Assembly: GCA_964409635.1 (NCBI GenBank)
Contig: CAYPEL010000096.1
Location: forward strand, 1-10,367
Length of the DNA stretch: 10,367 nucleotides
Source of the DNA: CAYPEL01 sp964409635
GTDB lineage: Bacteria; Pseudomonadota; Gammaproteobacteria; DSM-19610
Reading direction: 5' to 3'
Below are positions 7,377 to 10,367 of the stretch, in pieces (within the stretch, counting starts at the first letter, position 1; each line of letters opens with the position of its first letter). The notes beneath the pieces were generated by a model. The model made no database searches. It was given only the letters and a program-made list of their open reading frames with translations, and was not told the DNA's origin. The position numbers and the translations under genes were made by a program.

Positions 7377-7808
7377 TATCCGGTAATTTGGCCCGCACCC
7401 ACAACAGCACAATAGATAACCTTGATCAGGAAAATAAACTTTATAGATAACAACCATATATATGGAGATATAGGCAGTATATTCCGTACTTCCTGCTTTT
7501 TAACACCAGTACAATAAACTACTGGATGTGAGCAGCATAGCCGTTTGTTTCTGCACGCCAGTGAGGCTTTTAGCACTGAAATGAGGTAGTATTAGCCTGT
7601 TGTTCAAAATAATAAAACAGAGTTTAACTTAGCTGGAAAATATAAAAAAAGCACGTTCAATACTTGAGTTAACAGTGTTCTATGCATGATCCCGTCCGGG
7701 TAATGCTTCTAAACAGCGTTGTGATCTTGAAGTTAAGAAGTTGTCATGCTTTATAATCCTATTTTTATCTAAATTACTCTTCACTGTAATTGTATTCGGA
7801 ATTATAAA
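7377..7808. other. AT-rich intergenic region without a convincing gene
   Basis: The 432 bp between moeA and the UDP-glucuronate decarboxylase gene are clearly AT-richer than the flanking genes. I found no protein with recognisable composition. A 69-codon minus-strand frame here overlaps the moeA end and looks random. Small symmetric motifs are present: CCATATATATGG (7454-7465) and CCAGTA/TACTGG around an 8-nt loop (7506-7525). There is no T-tailed terminator directly after moeA. The region probably holds the decarboxylase promoter and a long leader. Confidence 0.6.
7727..7757 (+). promoter_or_regulatory. Possible sigma-70 promoter for the UDP-glucuronate decarboxylase gene
   Basis: A perfect -10 hexamer TATAAT lies at 7752-7757. 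A partial -35 box, TTGAAG, lies at 7727-7732, and the 19-nt spacer is longer than ideal. Transcription would begin near 7764, about 45 nt before the ATG at 7809. In this AT-rich region such matches can arise by chance. Confidence 0.35.
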
Positions 7809-8780
7809 ATGAAAAATTATTCACTTCAGAAGCGTGTGTTGGTTACGGGTGGCGCTGGTTTTATCGGCTCGAATCTTTGTGAAGTCCTGGTGGATCAAGG
7901 ATTTGATGTCTTATGCCTGGATAATTATTTTACCGGTACAAAAAAGAATATTTACCATCTGCTTGATAAGAATAATTTTGAACTATTGAGGCATGATGTC
8001 ACTTTTCCACTGTATATTGAAGTTGACGAAATTTACAATCTTGCCTGCCCTGCCTCACCGATTCATTACCAGTTTGACCCGGTTCAAACCACTAAAACCA
8101 GCGTGCACGGTGCTATCAACATGCTCGGCTTAGCCAAGCGTGTAAAAGCTCGTATTTTACAGGCTTCGACCAGCGAGGTTTACGGCGATCCGGAGCAACA
8201 TCCTCAACAAGAGAGCTACTGGGGTCATGTTAACCCGATTGGCTTCAGGGCCTGTTATGACGAAGGCAAACGCTGCGCTGAAACGCTGTTTTTCGATTAC
8301 TACCGCCAACATGAATTAAAAATACGGGTAGCACGTATTTTTAATACTTATGGCCCTAACATGCATCCAAATGATGGCAGGGTTGTTTCTAATTTCATCG
8401 TCGCGGCGCTACAGGAAAAACCGATTACTATTTATGGTGAAGGCGACCAGACACGATCGTTTTGTTATATTGATGATATGGTGCGGGGCTTAAAATCATT
8501 GATGGAAAATGAATCTGACTTTACGGGGCCGGTTAATCTGGGAAATCCCGTTGAGTTCACCATTCGGGAGCTTGCTGAAAAAGTTATTAATCTAACCGGC
8601 TCAGGCTCCAGCATTACAAAATTACCCTTGCCTCAGGACGACCCAAAACGCCGCCGGCCTGATATCAGCTTGGCCAAACGTGAGCTGGGTTGGCAGCCGG
8701 ACGTATTAGTAGATGATGGGCTGGTTAAGACAATAGCCTATTTTGATGATCTTCTGAAAAACGGCGGGGTAAAGGTTTAA
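7809..8780 (+). CDS. uxs: UDP-glucuronate decarboxylase (UDP-xylose synthase), extended SDR family
   Basis: This enzyme oxidises and decarboxylates UDP-glucuronate to UDP-xylose with bound NAD+, supplying a sugar for LPS, capsule or exopolysaccharide. The 323 residues contain the Rossmann motif GGAGFIG (14-20). LACPASPIHYQ (78-88) is diagnostic of this family within the SDRs. The catalytic residues Thr121 and Glu123 are in ASTSEVYGDP, and Tyr150 and Lys154 are in CYDEGKR. RIFNTYGP, DGRVVSNFI and QTRSFCYIDDMV follow. It is a single soluble domain without the membrane anchor of animal UXS or the formyltransferase domain of ArnA. The ATG at 7809 has only a weak GGA (7798-7800) upstream. No UDP-glucose dehydrogenase or glycosyltransferase gene is adjacent, so the polymer it serves is unknown. 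Codon third positions look somewhat more AT-rich than in acs or moeA, which with the AT-rich leader hints at separate acquisition. Confidence 0.94.
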   Translation: MKNYSLQKRVLVTGGAGFIGSNLCEVLVDQGFDVLCLDNYFTGTKKNIYHLLDKNNFELLRHDVTFPLYIEVDEIYNLACPASPIHYQFDPVQTTKTSVHGAINMLGLAKRVKARILQASTSEVYGDPEQHPQQESYWGHVNPIGFRACYDEGKRCAETLFFDYYRQHELKIRVARIFNTYGPNMHPNDGRVVSNFIVAALQEKPITIYGEGDQTRSFCYIDDMVRGLKSLMENESDFTGPVNLGNPVEFTIRELAEKVINLTGSGSSITKLPLPQDDPKRRRPDISLAKRELGWQPDVLVDDGLVKTIAYFDDLLKNGGVKV

Positions 8781-8911
8781 GGGGATGAGCAGGGTTCAAT
8801 AGTGCTAACCATAGAGCATGCTGCAGAAGAAGCATCCAACTGTAAACTTCAGGTGATGCATCAATAAAACCATCGCCCAATGCGAAAATTATTTATGTCG
8901 CAGCCGTGGAA

Positions 8912-9229
8912 TTAATCGTAGTGCTTGCGATCTTTTTTGCGGCGCCCTGCTTTTTGTACAACCACACCCTGAATCGCTTCGACTCCCTGCAGTTCAACCA
9001 CTTCATCGTAGGCATGGTTAAGGCATTTCAACAGGTATTTTTCACCCTCGCGGACTAATTGCCGGAAATAAAAGTCATCCTCGTGCTTGGCCACGACAAA
9101 GCTGCCGGTTTCAATGACGCCACCCGGGTCAACGACGATCACCACGCCGTGCTCGAATTCCGGCTCCATCATGTCGCCCAGCACCCTAAGCGCATAGAGT
9201 TCGCCTGCCCCACACCCTGTATTGTCCAA
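8912..9229 (-). CDS. Small S24/LexA-fold protein lacking the catalytic Ser-Lys dyad
   Basis: The 105 residues match only the C-terminal peptidase-like half of LexA/phage-repressor proteins. LYALRVLGDMMEPEFEHGVVIVVDP (11-35) corresponds to the active-serine block, and GSFVVAKHEDDFYFRQLV (42-59) to the lysine block. In active members the first block reads G-[DM]-S-M; here the serine position is Met20. The usual lysine position is Arg56, so self-cleavage is unlikely. There is no helix-turn-helix domain. The start is TTG at 9229, supported by GGAG at 9237-9240 on the minus strand, 7 nt away, and by an extended -10 promoter further up. The tail is strongly basic (GRRKKDRKHYD). It is divergent from the HDOD gene. 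Its role is unknown; it could act as a binding partner for other S24 proteins or be a diverged fold used for another purpose. Confidence 0.8.
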   Translation of the reverse strand: MDNTGCGAGELYALRVLGDMMEPEFEHGVVIVVDPGGVIETGSFVVAKHEDDFYFRQLVREGEKYLLKCLNHAYDEVVELQGVEAIQGVVVQKAGRRKKDRKHYD

Positions 9230-9248
9230 AATTACTCTCCGGTCTATA

Positions 9249-9264
9249 GCAGCAGGTCTGCTGC
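9249..9264. promoter_or_regulatory. Palindrome in the S24-like gene leader, possible operator
   Basis: GCAGCAG (9249-9255) and CTGCTGC (9258-9264) form a 16-bp dyad separated by GT. It lies between the predicted transcription start of the S24-like gene (around 9271) and its ribosome-binding site, where a repressor or a short RNA hairpin could affect expression. Confidence 0.4.
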
Positions 9265-9277
9265 CGTATTAAGCAAG

Positions 9278-9286
9278 ATTATAACA
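9278..9286 (-). promoter_or_regulatory. Extended -10 promoter of the S24-like gene
   Basis: Read on the minus strand the bases are TGTTATAAT, a perfect extended -10 element (TGn plus TATAAT). Transcription would start near 9271 and give a leader of about 40 nt before the TTG codon at 9229. No good -35 box is seen, which is usual for extended -10 promoters. Confidence 0.55.
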
Positions 9287-9313
9287 GCCAAAGAACTGGC
9301 AAGATAATACTTA

Positions 9314-9334
9314 TTAATAACATATGGTTATTAA
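9314..9334. promoter_or_regulatory. 21-bp operator-like inverted repeat
   Basis: TTAATAAC (9314-9321) and GTTATTAA (9327-9334) are perfect 8-bp arms around ATATG. It lies in the divergent intergenic region, about 30 bp upstream of the predicted -10 of the S24-like gene. The arm length and 5-nt centre fit a dimeric regulator site. The AT-rich background weakens the case. Confidence 0.4.
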
Positions 9335-9373
9335 AGTTTTATAGAAATTTAATCATATTAATATTATGGGAAT

Positions 9374-9385
9374 CTAACCGGTTAG
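9374..9385. promoter_or_regulatory. 12-bp perfect palindrome upstream of the HDOD gene
   Basis: CTAACCGGTTAG is fully self-complementary and stands out because it brings a GC core into AT-rich DNA. It is about 95 bp before the HDOD start codon and could be a regulator site. No known motif is assigned. Confidence 0.35.
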
Positions 9386-9480
9386 GGTCCAAGATAACCA
9401 CCATGAGCACTTAAGAATGAACCTAAAAAGCCGTCAATTCCTATATAACTTTATTTAGCATACTTAAAAGGATTGACTAC

Positions 9481-10367
9481 ATGACGCCAGAGGAGCTTGT
9501 TGCCAAAAATCTTAACTTAGTCTCTCTGCCGGAAATCTGTATTCAGGTGCAGGAATTAGCAGATTCATCGATGTCGACGGCCGAATCGATTGGTGAGGTG
9601 ATCAGTACGGATGCGGCCTTAAGCGCTCGGCTGCTAAAAATCGTTAACAGCGCATTCTATGGCATGCCCTCGCGTATCGATACCATTTCACGCGCCGTCA
9701 ATCTGTTGGGAATGAGGGAGCTGAAGAATCTGACTTTTGCCGCTTCGGCAGCCGAGGTTTTTTCCGATATCCCGCCGGATCTGGTGGATATGGCCGGCTT
9801 TTGGCAACACAGTATTTACACTGGCCTGGTGGCGAGACAGTTAGCCGTCGACTGTCATGTTTTACACGCAGAAAGATTGTTTACGGCTGGACTGCTGCAC
9901 GACGTAGGACGTTTGTTGATATACATCAAACTGCCGGAGCTGGCGGCACAAGCGGAAATCATGCGGCAGGAGTCAGAACGTCACTTGTGTGATATCGAAG
10001 ACGAACTACTGGGTTTCGATCACAGCGAAGTTGGGTACGCGTTGCTGTCTGAGTGGAAATTACCAGGCAATCTTTGTGCGACGATCCGTTATCATCACCG
10101 CCCCCAGGATGCGCACGATGCGCATCTGGAAAGCGCCATACTGCATATCGCCGATATCGTTGCACACTGTGCACAGGATTGTAAGCACGACAAGCGCAGT
10201 GCATTCTATGACCCTTATGGTGCGCTTCTGGATTCAGATCTCAACGCTGAGGAAATTACTATCATGGCGGCGCACCATATCGAGGATGAAGCGTTTGCTT
10301 TAACCCGGATTACCGCAGCTAACATTCAGAAAGCGATTGATGCCAGTGCTTGTGGGTTTAATCAGGT
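9481..10367 (+). CDS. HDOD-domain signalling protein (3' end outside the window)
   Basis: HDOD proteins are relatives of HD phosphohydrolases, often linked to two-component, c-di-GMP or chemotaxis-like signalling. This frame runs from ATG 9481, with AAGGA at 9468-9472, to the window edge without a stop (295 residues seen), so the end is missing. Typical family segments are LVSLPEICIQVQELADSS (13-30), IGEVISTDAALSARLLKIVNSAFYG (37-61) and ISRAVNLLGMRELKNL (69-84). His110 in FWQHS, His140-Asp141 in GLLHDVGRLL, His181 in FDHSEVGY, His205/206 in RYHHRP and Asp225 in LHIADIV line up with the HD metal-ligand pattern. The active site may therefore be more complete than in many HDOD proteins. It is divergent from the S24-like gene, so shared control is possible. 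The partner or signal is unknown. Confidence 0.9.
   Translation, partial: MTPEELVAKNLNLVSLPEICIQVQELADSSMSTAESIGEVISTDAALSARLLKIVNSAFYGMPSRIDTISRAVNLLGMRELKNLTFAASAAEVFSDIPPDLVDMAGFWQHSIYTGLVARQLAVDCHVLHAERLFTAGLLHDVGRLLIYIKLPELAAQAEIMRQESERHLCDIEDELLGFDHSEVGYALLSEWKLPGNLCATIRYHHRPQDAHDAHLESAILHIADIVAHCAQDCKHDKRSAFYDPYGALLDSDLNAEEITIMAAHHIEDEAFALTRITAANIQKAIDASACGFNQ

Noticed and set aside
7367..7576. 69-codon minus-strand ORF between moeA and the UDP-glucuronate decarboxylase gene
   Set aside because: It overlaps the moeA end, and the protein has no recognisable motif. The composition looks like translated AT-rich non-coding DNA.
8854..8863. TGATGCATCA palindrome after the UDP-glucuronate decarboxylase gene, as a terminator
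   Set aside because: It is a perfect dyad without a loop or T-run, so it does not fit a terminator. It is too short to call an operator between two convergent genes.

Overview
The window reads as a stretch of chromosome from a gammaproteobacterium. The best evidence is TrhP (YegQ), which resembles the enterobacterial protein along its whole length. Acs and MoeA are also close to the gammaproteobacterial forms. There is no phage, plasmid, transposase, CRISPR, rRNA or tRNA signal, and most genes stand alone or in divergent or convergent pairs rather than in an operon. The species cannot be named from the sequence.

Layout. (1) Bases 2-778 (+) are the 3' part of a secreted, cysteine-rich surface protein with DUF4215-type repeats, a choice-of-anchor U-like domain and a cysteine-containing C-terminal sorting signal most like JDVT-CTERM. 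(2) Bases 804-2411 (-, possibly from 2486) encode an exosortase fused to an EpsI-type domain, facing the first gene tail to tail. The terminator of the surface-protein gene lies inside the 3' coding end of the exosortase gene. (3) Bases 2530-3816 (+) encode the tRNA uridine hydroxylase TrhP. (4) Bases 3855-5795 (-) encode acetyl-CoA synthetase, Acs. (5) Bases 5846-5963 hold a 118-bp palindromic element with perfect 34-bp arms and two small hairpins in its centre, between the divergent acs and moeA genes. (6) Bases 6105-7376 (+) encode MoeA. (7) Bases 7377-7808 form an AT-rich region without a convincing gene. (8) Bases 7809-8780 (+) encode UDP-glucuronate decarboxylase, which makes UDP-xylose. 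(9) Bases 8912-9229 (-) encode a small S24/LexA-fold protein lacking both catalytic residues, with a TTG start and an extended -10 promoter. (10) Bases 9230-9480 are a divergent control region with several palindromes. (11) Bases 9481-10367 (+) encode an HDOD-domain protein that runs off the window.

How the genes fit together. Acs (acetate activation), MoeA (molybdenum cofactor) and TrhP (tRNA wobble modification) are ordinary housekeeping functions. The accessory content is a cell-surface theme: a sorted surface protein, an exosortase-EpsI fusion and a UDP-xylose-making enzyme. It also includes a possible small regulatory unit, the S24-like protein divergent from HDOD. The points most worth a second look are the pairing of an exosortase with a Cys-type sorting signal, the 118-bp palindromic element in the acs upstream region, and the catalytically dead S24 protein opposite HDOD.
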